From positions 1-36,126 of the forward strand of contig JAJEAZ010000575.1 of the NCBI GenBank assembly GCA_022824105.1: DNA of 36,126 bases. The letters run 5' to 3'. Below, in pieces: positions 20,991 through 30,043 of this stretch (position 1 is the first letter of the stretch; each line of letters starts with the position of its first letter). This DNA is from Alphaproteobacteria bacterium. GTDB lineage: Bacteria > Pseudomonadota > Alphaproteobacteria > Bin95. The notes below the pieces were generated by a model, which was given only the letters and a program-made list of their open reading frames with translations, was not told the DNA's origin and made no database searches. The translations under genes were made by a program, and so were the position numbers.

Positions 20991-23672
20991 ATGAACGTCG
21001 TCGTCGTCGAATCCCCGGCCAAGGCGAAAACCATCAACAAATACCTGGGTGCGGACTGGCAGGTCCTCGCCAGCTACGGCCATGTCCGCGACCTGGCCGA
21101 GAAGGAGGGCTCCGTCGATCCGGACAACGGTTTTGCCATGACCTGGCAGGTGGACGCGCGCGCAAGAAAGCGGATCGACGAAATCGCGCGCGCCGCCAAG
21201 CAGGCCGGCAGCCTTTTCTTGGCAACCGACCCGGACCGCGAGGGCGAGGCGATTTCCTGGCATGTCCTGGAACTGCTCCGGCAGAAATACAGGCTCGAGA
21301 ATCTCGACGTCCGCCGGGTCGTCTTTCATGAAATCACGCGGGACGCCGTCCGCGAGGCCATGGAAAACCCGCGCAAGATCGACCGGCCTCTGGTCGACGC
21401 GTACCTTGCCCGCCGGGCGCTCGATTATCTTGTCGGGTTCCATCTTTCGCCGGTGCTCTGGAGAAAATTGCCGGGCGCGCGCTCGGCCGGCCGGGTCCAG
21501 TCCGTCGCCCTGCGCCTGGTGTGCGAGCGCGAAGACGAGATCGAGCGCTTCCGGACCCGGGAATACTGGACGGTCGACGCCGATTTCCTGACGCCGCGCC
21601 GCGACCGCTTTACCGCCCGCCTTACCCATCTCGACGGAAAGAAGCTCGACAGGTTCGCCATCGCCAGCGAGGCCCAGGCCGGGGCTGCCGTCGCGGCGAT
21701 CGAAGCGGCTTCTTTCGCCTGTGCCGGCGTAGACCGCAAACAGGCCCGGCGGCATCCGGCGCCGCCCTTCACGACTTCCACCCTGCAGCAGGAAGCCTCC
21801 CGCAAGCTGCGCATGAGCGCCGACCGCACCATGCGCATTGCCCAGCATCTTTACGAAGGCGTCGATATCGGAGGGGAGACCGTCGGCCTGATCAGCTATA
21901 TGCGCACGGATTCGACGGCGCTTTCGGGCGAGGCGATCGGCGGATGCCGGCGCCTGATCGAGCGCGACTATGGCGGTTCCTACCTGCCCGCGAAGCCGCG
22001 ACGCTACCGGACGAAGGCGAAGAACGCCCAGGAGGCCCATGAAGCGATCCGGCCGACCGACCTGTTCCGGCGGCCCGGCGATGCGGTGCGCTACCTTACC
22101 GCCGAACAGGCGAAACTCTACGAGTTGATCTGGAAACGCACCGTGGCTTCCCAGATGGAAAGTGCGGTTCTCGATCAGGTCGCCGCCGACATCGCGAGCG
22201 CGAACCGGATGACCCGGCTGCGCGCTACCGGATCGACCATCCGGTTCGACGGCTTTCTGAAATTGTATCGCGAGGGCCGGGACGATCCGTCCGACGGGGA
22301 TTCCGATCGGGATCCCGAACGACCCGGCGGCATGCCCGGCGACAGGGCGGACGACAGGGCAGACGACGAAAACCGTCTGCTGCCGGAAATTCGCGAAGGC
22401 GAAGCCGTCGACCGGACGGCGGTGCGCCCGGCGCAGCATTTCACCCAGCCGCCGCCGCGCTATACCGAAGCGAGCCTGGTCAAGCGGCTGGAGGAACTCG
22501 GCATCGGGCGGCCTTCGACCTATGCCTCGATCCTCAAGGTGCTGCAGGACCGCAACTATGTCCGGCTTGAGAAGCGCCGCTTTCACCCGGAAGACCGCGG
22601 CCGGGTGGTCACCAGCTTCCTCACCAATTTCTTCGGCCGCTATGTCGAATACGGGTTCACCGCCAGCCTCGAAGAGCAGCTCGACATCGTCTCCGACGGC
22701 CGGACCGACTGGAAGAAGCTGCTGCACGAATTCTGGACCGCGTTCAGCGCCGCGGTCGCCGACGCCATGGAACTCGACCGGACGCGGGTGATCGAGGCGC
22801 TGGACGAGGCGCTCGGCCCGCACTTCTTCCCGTCCCGCGAGGACGGCGCCGAGCCGCGCGCCTGCCCGGCCTGCTCGAACGGTCGGCTCGGCCTGAAGAT
22901 CGGCCGCAACGGCGGTTTCATCGGCTGCTCGAATTATCCGCAATGCCGCTTTACCCGTCCGCTCGCCGTCGTCGACGAGAGCGTGCGCGATGCCGCCGCC
23001 AACGGCGACCGGCAACTGGGCGCGGACCCGGCAAGCGGCGCGGCGATCGAGCTGAAAACCGGCCCCTACGGCCCTTATGTCCAGCGGGCCGGTTCTGCCG
23101 ATACGGAAAAACCGGAACGCACCTCCCTGCCGCGCGGCCTCGACCCGGAATCCGTCGACCTGGAAGTCGCCCTGAAGCTGCTTTCGCTGCCGCGCGCCAT
23201 CGCGACCCATCCGGACAACGGCAAGCCGATTACCGCAGCGATCGGCCGCTACGGGCCCTATGTCCAGAACGACGGCGTCTTTGCGAATCTGGATTCCTGG
23301 GAGGAGCTGTTCGAGATCGGCGCGAACAGGGCCGTATCGTTGCTCGCGGAAGCCCGGCAGAAACGGAAGGGCGGCGAGCAGCGCACACTCGGCGAGCACC
23401 CGCAGAAAAAGCAGCCGATCACGGCCGGCGCGGGACGATACGGCCCTTATGTCAAGGTCGGCCGCACCTTTGCCAGCCTGCCCAAGGGTGCGACCGTCGA
23501 GACGGTCACGCTGGACGAAGCCGTAGCCCTGTTGGCGCCGAAGCTGGCGAAGACGAGCGCCCGGAAACCGGCTGCCGAAAAAAAAAGGGCCGCAAAGAAG
23601 GCGCCGGCAAAGAAGGCTTCTTCGGCAAACGGGTCGAACGCCGCGAAATCTGCGAACCCGTCCACGGAATAA
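20991..23672 (+). CDS. topA: DNA topoisomerase I (type IA)
   Basis: An 893-residue type IA topoisomerase that relaxes negative supercoils. The N-terminal TOPRIM domain has VVVESPAKAKTI and DPDREGEAISWH. The catalytic Tyr is Y303 in GLISYMRTDST. The strand-passage domains run to about residue 610. One C4 zinc ribbon (CPACSNGRLG...CSNYPQC) is followed by three GPYVQ/K-type repeats (KTGPYGPYVQ, IGRYGPYVQ, AGRYGPYVK) and a Lys/Ala-rich basic tail. An acidic low-complexity insert near residues 435-465 (DGDSDRDPERPGG, MPGDRADDRADDEN) is unusual. The ATG at 20991 begins MNVVVVESPAKAK, the normal N-terminus; the frame is open upstream, but that part is not conserved. rnr follows. Confidence 0.97.
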   Translation: MNVVVVESPAKAKTINKYLGADWQVLASYGHVRDLAEKEGSVDPDNGFAMTWQVDARARKRIDEIARAAKQAGSLFLATDPDREGEAISWHVLELLRQKYRLENLDVRRVVFHEITRDAVREAMENPRKIDRPLVDAYLARRALDYLVGFHLSPVLWRKLPGARSAGRVQSVALRLVCEREDEIERFRTREYWTVDADFLTPRRDRFTARLTHLDGKKLDRFAIASEAQAGAAVAAIEAASFACAGVDRKQARRHPAPPFTTSTLQQEASRKLRMSADRTMRIAQHLYEGVDIGGETVGLISYMRTDSTALSGEAIGGCRRLIERDYGGSYLPAKPRRYRTKAKNAQEAHEAIRPTDLFRRPGDAVRYLTAEQAKLYELIWKRTVASQMESAVLDQVAADIASANRMTRLRATGSTIRFDGFLKLYREGRDDPSDGDSDRDPERPGGMPGDRADDRADDENRLLPEIREGEAVDRTAVRPAQHFTQPPPRYTEASLVKRLEELGIGRPSTYASILKVLQDRNYVRLEKRRFHPEDRGRVVTSFLTNFFGRYVEYGFTASLEEQLDIVSDGRTDWKKLLHEFWTAFSAAVADAMELDRTRVIEALDEALGPHFFPSREDGAEPRACPACSNGRLGLKIGRNGGFIGCSNYPQCRFTRPLAVVDESVRDAAANGDRQLGADPASGAAIELKTGPYGPYVQRAGSADTEKPERTSLPRGLDPESVDLEVALKLLSLPRAIATHPDNGKPITAAIGRYGPYVQNDGVFANLDSWEELFEIGANRAVSLLAEARQKRKGGEQRTLGEHPQKKQPITAGAGRYGPYVKVGRTFASLPKGATVETVTLDEAVALLAPKLAKTSARKPAAEKKRAAKKAPAKKASSANGSNAAKSANPSTE

Positions 23673-23745
23673 ATCCAGCGCCCGGCGGAGCGTGTGTGCG
23701 GGCGCGAGTGCAGGCGTGGCATCCCGGAGGCGAAAAGAGAGTAGC

Positions 23746-25974
23746 GTGACGGGCAAGCGATCCGCGAAGCCGGGGGGCCGCGCCCCCTTTCCGACCCGCG
23801 AACGGGTTCTCGAGTTCATTCGGGACAGCGGCCGCCCGGTCGGCAAACGCGAAATCGCCCGCGCCTTCCACCTGAGCGGGGCCGACCGCATCCGGCTCCG
23901 CGACCTGCTCAAGGAAATGAAGGAGGAAGGGCTGCTGCCCAAAGGCCGCCGTCATCGCCCGGCGGGGCGCCTGCCCGAGGTTACGGTGATCGAGGTGACC
24001 TCGGTCACGGCCGATGGAGATGTACTGGCGGCGCCGGTTCGCTGGGATGCCGAGGGCGCGCCGCCGCCGATCCGGCTGCTGCCCGAGCGGGGGCGCCCGC
24101 CCGGCGTCGGCGACCGGGTGTTGGCGCGCCTCTCCGGCCCCAGCGGTGGCGTCTGGACTGCCCGCACCATGAAACGGCTGGACCGCGCCCCGGACCGGGT
24201 GCTGGGAATCTTCCGCGCCGCTTCGGACGCCGGACCGTACGGCGGAAAGCTGATCGCGACCGACCGCCGGGTCCGCCACGACGTCGCCATCCCGCGCGGC
24301 ATGGAAGGCGGCGCCCGGAACGACGATCTGGTCGAGGCCGAGATCGTCCCCGGCAAACCGCTCGGCCCGCGGCTGGCCCGCGTGGTCGAAAATTTCGGAT
24401 CGGCGGCCGGCCCGGGATCGGTCAGCCTGATCTGCATCCACAGCCACGACATCCCGCACGAGTTCCCGGTGGAGGCGCTTGACGAGGCCGCCGGACTCGA
24501 ACCGGCACCCGGCGGCGGCAGGCAGGACCTGCGCGCCCTCCCGCTGGTCACCATCGACGGAGAGGATGCAAGGGACTTCGACGACGCTGTCTGGGCGACA
24601 GCGGACGACGCGCCCGGCAATCCCGGCGGCTGGAGGCTGATCGTCGCGATCGCGGATGTTGCCTGGTATGTCCGGCCTGGCCGGCCGCTGGACCGGGAAG
24701 CGCTGAAACGCGGCAATTCGGTCTACTTTCCCGACCGGGTCGTGCCGATGCTGCCGGAGCGTCTGTCCAACGACCTTTGTTCCCTGCGTCCGAACCAGGA
24801 CAGGGCCTGTATCGCGGCGCATCTCACGATCGACGCGGACGGACGCACCATTCGCCACCGGTTCGAGCGCGCCGTCATGCGCTCCGCCGCCCGCCTTACC
24901 TACGAGCAGGTGCAGCGGGCCCGCGACGGCGCCCCGGATACGGCGGCCGCACCCTTGCTCGAACCGGTCATCGAACCGCTCTACGGCGCCTGGGCGGCGC
25001 TCGCTGCGGCACGCGCCGCGCGCGAGACCCTGGAACTGGACCTTCCCGAGCGGCAAATCCTGCTGGACGAGGCCGGCCGGGTTTCCGACATCCGGACCGC
25101 GCCGCGCTACGACAGCCACCGCCTGATCGAGGAATTCATGGTCGCCGCCAATGTCGCGGCCGCCGGGCATCTGGAACAACGCAACCGGCCGTGCATGTAC
25201 CGGATTCACGAGCCGCCGGCGGCCGACGGACTGGAAGCCCTGAGGTCGGCGCTTCACGATCTGGGCGTGCCGTTGCCTGCAAGCGGCCTTCGCCCTGCAG
25301 ACCTCAACCGCATCCTGAAGCATACCGCCGGCTTGCCCCAGGGCCGGACGATCCACGAACTCGTCCTGCGCGCCCAGAACCAGGCGGCGTACAGCCCCGA
25401 GAATTGCGGGCATTTCGGCCTTGCCCTGCCGTGCTATGCCCATTTTACCTCGCCGATCCGCCGCTATGCCGACCTGCTCGTCCACCGCGCGATCGTCGGC
25501 GGCATGGGCCGGAGCGCGGCAGACGGCCTGCCTGCCGGCGCAGAGGGCGCGATGCGGGACTGGGGCGAGCGCATCTCCGCCGCGGAGCGTCGCGCGATGG
25601 CGGCGGAGCGCGATGCCGCCGACCGGTACATGGCCGCCTTCCTGCAGGACAAAGTCGGCGCTTCGTTCGGGGCGACGGTCTCCGGCATCGCGCGGGCCGG
25701 CCTGTTCGTCACCCTGGAGGATACCGGCGCCAGCGGACTGGTTCCCATGAGCCTGTTGCCCGAAAGCTGCTTTCGTCGCACCGGCAGGAAGCGGCGGCCG
25801 GGCGGAGTATCGGAGGGCCTGGCCGTGCAGATCGGCGATGCGGTTCAGGTGCGATTGCGCGATGCCGTCCCCGTTACCGGGGGGCTGCTCTTCGACCTGC
25901 TGGACGACGGGAAGGGGCGGCAACGAGGGGCAAAAAAGCGGCCGGGCGGCAGGCGGAGCCGGTCCGGCAATTAA
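23746..25974 (+). CDS. rnr: Ribonuclease R
   Basis: A 742-residue 3'-to-5' exoribonuclease of the RNB/RNase II family, which degrades structured RNA. An N-terminal winged-helix-like region (about 15-60) is followed by cold-shock-type domains and the RNB catalytic domain with TIDGEDARDFDDAVWA (the Asp cluster), PERLSNDLCSLRP and HFTSPIRRYADLLVHR. A C-terminal S1 domain (about 625-715, ASFGATVSGIARAGLFVTLE) and a short basic tail follow. The start was placed at GTG 23746 (VTGKRSAKPGG), where the sequence becomes family-like and a purine-rich GAGAG stands 5 bases upstream; the frame is open to 23692. It follows topA by 73 bases, the usual order in this group. Confidence 0.95.
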   Translation: MTGKRSAKPGGRAPFPTRERVLEFIRDSGRPVGKREIARAFHLSGADRIRLRDLLKEMKEEGLLPKGRRHRPAGRLPEVTVIEVTSVTADGDVLAAPVRWDAEGAPPPIRLLPERGRPPGVGDRVLARLSGPSGGVWTARTMKRLDRAPDRVLGIFRAASDAGPYGGKLIATDRRVRHDVAIPRGMEGGARNDDLVEAEIVPGKPLGPRLARVVENFGSAAGPGSVSLICIHSHDIPHEFPVEALDEAAGLEPAPGGGRQDLRALPLVTIDGEDARDFDDAVWATADDAPGNPGGWRLIVAIADVAWYVRPGRPLDREALKRGNSVYFPDRVVPMLPERLSNDLCSLRPNQDRACIAAHLTIDADGRTIRHRFERAVMRSAARLTYEQVQRARDGAPDTAAAPLLEPVIEPLYGAWAALAAARAARETLELDLPERQILLDEAGRVSDIRTAPRYDSHRLIEEFMVAANVAAAGHLEQRNRPCMYRIHEPPAADGLEALRSALHDLGVPLPASGLRPADLNRILKHTAGLPQGRTIHELVLRAQNQAAYSPENCGHFGLALPCYAHFTSPIRRYADLLVHRAIVGGMGRSAADGLPAGAEGAMRDWGERISAAERRAMAAERDAADRYMAAFLQDKVGASFGATVSGIARAGLFVTLEDTGASGLVPMSLLPESCFRRTGRKRRPGGVSEGLAVQIGDAVQVRLRDAVPVTGGLLFDLLDDGKGRQRGAKKRPGGRRSRSGN

Positions 25975-26134
25975 AGGCAAAATTCAGCCATATCTTTCAA
26001 CTAATTGAAATATTGAAGAAAAAATCAAATGTGAATTGACAAATCTGTATTACTCGACAATTCTTCCCGCGGGCAGGCAGGAATGGCGATTTGGTGACCA
26101 TCGTGCCCGAGCGGGACGATATACGGAGAACCGC

Positions 26135-27805
26135 ATGGAACGACGCGATCCGCCCGGCAAAGCCATCGGACGATCGATCGGACCATTCATGACCCGTTGG
26201 AGCTTGCGCTACGCCATCGCCTTCGTGCTGGTCGCGGCGACGGCCTGTGCGAGCCGGGGCGACCTGACTTCGGCGACCCTGTCCGAAGGCGGGGAATCGG
26301 TCATCGGCGCGGGATACCGTTTCGTGGCGACGCGCTACATCCGCCCCGTTCCGATTCGGGATATCGCACTGTCGGGCCTTGAAGGCATGTCGAAAGTCGA
26401 TCCCAAGGCGCGCGCGGTCCCGACCGGCGACGGAATCGCCGTCCGGTACGACGAATCGACCGTTGCCGACCTGAAACAGCCGCCGGACGACGATATCCGC
26501 AGCTGGGCGGGCGTCACCGTCCGCGCATTCGAGGCCGCCGCCGAACGCTCGGTGAAAATCCGCGACGCCCGGCCGGAAGAAATCTATCGCGCCGTGTTCC
26601 GCGCGGCTCTGAGATCGCTCGACCGCTACTCCCGCTACGCCACGCCGGCCGAGGCGCGCCAGAACCGGGCGTTGCGCGAAGGCTATGGCGGCATCGGCGT
26701 GACCATCCGGGCCGAAAACGGGATCACGCGAATCGTTTCGGTCATGCCCGGCACGCCCGGCGACAAGGCCGGCCTGAAGGACGACGACATCATCGCCGCC
26801 ATCGCCGGAGTATCGATCCGGGGAATGAGCCTGAGCAATGTCGTCCAGCGCCTGCGCGGACGCCGCGGCACCGAAGTCCGGCTGACCGTGCGACGCGCCA
26901 ATGAAAAACGTCCGCTGACGGTGAGCGTCGAGCGCGCTTTCATCGTGCCGCAGACAGTGACGGCGCGCCGCATGGGCGAAGCGGTCTATCTCCGCATCGC
27001 CCGGTTCGGCGACGACACTGCCCGGAAAGCGGCGGACAGGGTGGCGCGGTTGCGCACGACGATCGGCACGCGCGAGATGAGCGGCGCCATTCTCGACCTG
27101 CGCGACAATCCGGGCGGACTGCTGGAGCAGGCAATCCGCGTTTCGGACCTGTTTCTGGACGACGGTGAGATCATGCAGTCTCGCGGCCGCCATCCCGGGA
27201 GCCAGCGTCGCTATGGCGCCCGATATGGCGACATCCTGCGTGGCAAGCCGATCGTGGTGCTGGTTAACGGCCGCACCGCGTCTTCGTCGGAGATTGTCGC
27301 GGCGGCATTGCAGGACAACGGTCGAGCCGTCGTCGTCGGCAGCAATTCCTTCGGCAAGGGCACGGTGCAGAGCGTCGCTTCCCTGCCCAACGGCGGCGAG
27401 ATCGTCCTGACCTGGTCGCGCTTCCACGCCCCTTCCGGCTACGCGCTGCAGGGTCTGGGCATACGACCGAACATCTGCACCGGCAGCGAGCGCAGGGATG
27501 CCCGCGCCGGGCGCCGGGCCATCGACCGGCTGAGCGCCGGCGAGACGGCTTCGGCGGAAACCTTCCATGCCTGGCGGCAGCACAGCGAACCGGAAACCGG
27601 GGACGTCCGGGCGTTGCGCGCTGCGTGCCCGGCGCGTCCCTTGAGCGGGTCGCCGGATATCGAGATGGAAATCGCACGGCGCCTCTTGGCGGAGCCGCAC
27701 CTGTACCGGATGGCGTTGACGGCATCGGCCCCGGAACCCGCCCAGGCGTCGGACGGGCGGGAAAGTGCGGAAGGCCATCCGAGCGACGCGACAAACCAGC
27801 GTTAG
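26135..27805 (+). CDS. S41-family C-terminal processing protease (CtpA-like)
   Basis: A 556-residue PDZ-containing serine protease. A hydrophobic N-terminal segment ([14 protein letters not shown], about residues 25-38) ends with a possible lipobox (ATAC), so it may be a periplasmic lipoprotein. The PDZ domain (about 190-275) includes [17 protein letters not shown] and [17 protein letters not shown]. The S41 catalytic Ser is in [15 protein letters not shown] and the catalytic Lys is in SFGKGTVQ. The start at 26135 is supported by CGGAGA 7 bases before ATG; an earlier frame to 26036 covers the promoter-like region, which is AT-rich and contains TTGACA at 26036-26041. Family assignment is firm. 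It cleaves C-termini of periplasmic proteins; the substrate is unknown. Confidence 0.9.
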   Translation: MERRDPPGKAIGRSIGPFMTRWSLRYAIAFVLVAATACASRGDLTSATLSEGGESVIGAGYRFVATRYIRPVPIRDIALSGLEGMSKVDPKARAVPTGDGIAVRYDESTVADLKQPPDDDIRSWAGVTVRAFEAAAERSVKIRDARPEEIYRAVFRAALRSLDRYSRYATPAEARQNRALREGYGGIGVTIRAENGITRIVSVMPGTPGDKAGLKDDDIIAAIAGVSIRGMSLSNVVQRLRGRRGTEVRLTVRRANEKRPLTVSVERAFIVPQTVTARRMGEAVYLRIARFGDDTARKAADRVARLRTTIGTREMSGAILDLRDNPGGLLEQAIRVSDLFLDDGEIMQSRGRHPGSQRRYGARYGDILRGKPIVVLVNGRTASSSEIVAAALQDNGRAVVVGSNSFGKGTVQSVASLPNGGEIVLTWSRFHAPSGYALQGLGIRPNICTGSERRDARAGRRAIDRLSAGETASAETFHAWRQHSEPETGDVRALRAACPARPLSGSPDIEMEIARRLLAEPHLYRMALTASAPEPAQASDGRESAEGHPSDATNQR

Positions 27806-27823
27806 CGGAAACGCGGCTTCCGG

Positions 27824-27851
27824 TTGACAGGTATCCGGGCCTGCCTATGTT
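27824..27851 (+). promoter_or_regulatory. Predicted rpmG promoter
   Basis: TTGACA (27824-27829), a 16-base spacer, then TATGTT (27846-27851). It lies 64 bases upstream of the rpmG ATG and just after the protease gene. Confidence 0.65.
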
Positions 27852-27915
27852 CTGCGCGCTCACCCTGATCGATCGGTCCGGCGCGGAAGCGGCCGGCAGG
27901 CGGAACGTCCGAACC

Positions 27916-28086
27916 ATGCCCAAACGTCCCAACACCCAGCAAATCCGGCTCGTCAGCACGGCGGACACCGGCTACTTCTATGTCACGTTCAAGAATCCGA
28001 AGAATACGACGGAGAAGCTGGAGAAGAAGAAATACGACCCGATCGCCCGCAAGCATGTGCTGTTCAAGGAAGCGAAGATCAAATAG
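27916..28086 (+). CDS. rpmG: 50S ribosomal protein L33 (cysteine-free form)
   Basis: A 56-residue protein with the L33 pattern: [19 protein letters not shown], then [23 protein letters not shown]. The zinc-binding CxxC pairs of the other L33 type are absent, as usual in alphaproteobacteria. The ATG at 27916 starts [10 protein letters not shown]. It has its own promoter (27824) and a terminator (28132-28159), so it is a single-gene transcript. It is short but unmistakable. Confidence 0.97.
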   Translation: MPKRPNTQQIRLVSTADTGYFYVTFKNPKNTTEKLEKKKYDPIARKHVLFKEAKIK

Positions 28087-28131
28087 GGCCTTTGCGGACC
28101 GCGCCGTCCGTCCGAATTCGATACCGATGAC

Positions 28132-28159
28132 AGCGCTGCCGGACCCGGCGGCGCTTTTT
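28132..28159 (+). terminator. Rho-independent terminator after rpmG
   Basis: AGCGCTGCC (28132-28140) pairs with GGCGGCGCT (28147-28155), nine pairs with one G-U, loop GGACCC, followed by five T (28155-28159). Confidence 0.8.
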
Positions 28160-28241
28160 GCTGTCCGGATACCGCGCTGTCGGGGCCCGGCGGAATTTGT
28201 GATACGGTGGGCGCCGGGTAACGGGTGACGCTGCATCGCCG

Positions 28242-29558
28242 ATGAGCGCGTTCTGCCGCGACTGCGACTCCGTGCTGGACGAATCCGGAGCGGACAGCGC
28301 CGGAGAGTGCCGCCGCTGTCCGGCCTGCGGCGGCCGGCGCATCCTTCGCCATGACGAGCTGTTCGCGCTTTCCATTGCGCATATCGATTGCGACGCTTTC
28401 TATGCCAGCGTCGAGAAGCGGGATAATCCGGCGCTGCGCGACAAGCCGGTGATCGTCGGCGGCGGCCGGCGCGGCGTCGTGTCTGCGGCCTGCTATGTCG
28501 CGCGCATCCAGGGCGTCCGCTCGGCCATGCCGATGTTCAAGGCGCTCAAAGCCTGTCCCGAGGCCGTCGTCATCCGGCCCGACATGGCGAAGTACCAGGC
28601 GGTCGGCCGGGAAATCCGCCGGATGATGGAAGATCTGACGCCGGCAGTCGAACCGGTCTCCGTCGACGAAGCCTTTCTCGATCTGTCCGGCACGGCGCGA
28701 CTGCACGGCGCGCCGCCCGCACTGGTCCTGGCGGGGCTGATCCGGCGCATCGAGCGGGAGGCCGGCGTGTCCGCTTCCGTCGGCCTGAGCTACAACAAAT
28801 TCCTGGCGAAAGTCGCTTCCGATCTCGACAAGCCGCGCGGCTTTTCCGTTATCGGCCGGGGCGAGGCCAGGGCATTTCTCGCCGCCCGGCCGGTCGGCAT
28901 CGTCTGGGGAGTCGGCCAGGCGATGCGCCGGAAACTGGCGCGCGACGGCATACGGACCGTCGGCCAGCTCCAGACGATGGACGAAAGGGAACTGCTGGCC
29001 CGGTACGGCAGCCTGGGCAGCCGGCTCTACCGTTTCTCGCGCGGGGAGGACGTTCGGCCGGTCCATCGCGGCAGCGCGGCGAAGAGCGTATCCTCGGAGA
29101 CGACATTCGATCGGGACCTGTCCGATCCCGGGACCCTCGAGGCCCGTCTGTGGCCGCTGTGCGAGGCGGTCTCGCGCCGCATGAAGGCCGCCGGCCTTGC
29201 CGGGCGGACGGTGACGCTGAAACTGAAGACGGCCGGGTTCCGGACCCGGACCCGCCGGCGCCAGACCGGCGCGCCGACCCAGCTTGCCGAGGACATGTAC
29301 CGGGCAGCACTGCCGATGCTCGAAGGCGAATGCGACGGCACGGCCTTCCGGTTGATCGGCATCGGGCTCAGCGACCTGTCGCCGACCGCGAATGCAGCGC
29401 CGGACCTGCTCGACCCGGAAGCCCGCAAACGCGCCGCAGCGGAGCACGCGATCGACGCCGTGCGCGAAAAACTCGGCCGGGAAGCGATAGCGAAGGGGCG
29501 GAGCCTGCGGGCGTCGAAGCGGCGGGCAGGCCGGCAAGACCGAAGCCGGGCCCGATAG
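28242..29558 (+). CDS. dinB: DNA polymerase IV (Y family) with N-terminal zinc-ribbon-like extension
   Basis: A 438-residue translesion polymerase. The catalytic acids are in [12 protein letters not shown] (D49) and SVDEAFLD (D142, E143). Palm, fingers, thumb ([21 protein letters not shown]) and little finger ([13 protein letters not shown]) follow in order. Before the polymerase core is a 40-residue extension with Cys at 5, 8, 23, 26 and 29 (FCRDC and CRRCPACGG), resembling a zinc ribbon. Similar extensions occur in other alphaproteobacterial DinB proteins. The C-terminal tail is basic. It follows rpmG and its terminator and converges with the minus-strand pair starting at 29564. Normally part of the SOS response, but no LexA box was identified here. 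Confidence 0.95.
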   Translation: MSAFCRDCDSVLDESGADSAGECRRCPACGGRRILRHDELFALSIAHIDCDAFYASVEKRDNPALRDKPVIVGGGRRGVVSAACYVARIQGVRSAMPMFKALKACPEAVVIRPDMAKYQAVGREIRRMMEDLTPAVEPVSVDEAFLDLSGTARLHGAPPALVLAGLIRRIEREAGVSASVGLSYNKFLAKVASDLDKPRGFSVIGRGEARAFLAARPVGIVWGVGQAMRRKLARDGIRTVGQLQTMDERELLARYGSLGSRLYRFSRGEDVRPVHRGSAAKSVSSETTFDRDLSDPGTLEARLWPLCEAVSRRMKAAGLAGRTVTLKLKTAGFRTRTRRRQTGAPTQLAEDMYRAALPMLEGECDGTAFRLIGIGLSDLSPTANAAPDLLDPEARKRAAAEHAIDAVREKLGREAIAKGRSLRASKRRAGRQDRSRAR

Positions 29559-29563
29559 TACGG

Positions 29564-30043
29564 TTATGGCAGTTCAAGCCGGGATTTCAAAGGCAGGCCG
29601 TTTCGGTTGAGCCGCCTGAATTGGGGGGAAGTCTTTGGAATATTGAAGCCTGAACTTGCGATCCAAACGAAACGGATATCTCCGCCGGCGCGATCGGTCA
29701 GCCGCTTGAGCGGCAATGCTTCGGCGTTCAGCCAGTCGCGCAGCCATCGAAGCTTGTTCAACACCGCGCTAACTTCGCCCGTCGTTGCCGAATGGACCTC
29801 GACCCAAACGGCCTGTTCCTGTCCGTTCCGCGGCCGGTAGCCGAGGCCGTAATCCCAGCGCGAATCGTTTGCATAACCGGGTTGCCGGGCGAGTGCGGAG
29901 TCCAGATCGATGCTGCCGGTCAGCCGCTGCGGGTCCGCGCAGGATACTTTGCTACGGTGTCTCTTTTCCAATGCCTGCTTGCCCGTGCGATAGGCGGCAT
30001 TCACCGGGGGCGGCGCGGCTTCTACAGCCTGCCTGAACGTCAT
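29564..30043 (-). CDS. Uncharacterised 159-residue partner of the AAA ATPase (possible nuclease-like effector)
   Basis: Not recognised as a named family. The core (residues 60-130) reads as a beta hairpin with D64 (SRWDYGLGYR) and E82-x-H84 (AVWVEVHSA), then an amphipathic helix with K97 (TGEVSAVLNKLRWLRDWLN) and a strand (DIRFVWIAS). This spacing of Asp, Glu-x-His and a later Lys is compatible with a diverged PD-(D/E)xK nuclease fold, but this is an inference. The N-terminus (1-40) is basic. The gene overlaps the ATPase gene by four bases (ATGA), so it is translationally coupled and downstream. It converges with dinB, five bases away. Its composition is less GC-rich than the housekeeping genes, which suggests acquisition. 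It may be the effector of an ATPase-gated system. Confidence 0.75.
   Translation of the reverse strand: MTFRQAVEAAPPPVNAAYRTGKQALEKRHRSKVSCADPQRLTGSIDLDSALARQPGYANDSRWDYGLGYRPRNGQEQAVWVEVHSATTGEVSAVLNKLRWLRDWLNAEALPLKRLTDRAGGDIRFVWIASSGFNIPKTSPQFRRLNRNGLPLKSRLELP

Noticed and set aside
20430-23942. A 1170-codon minus-strand frame covering topA
   Set aside because: Shadow of topA; no ribosome site or family motif.
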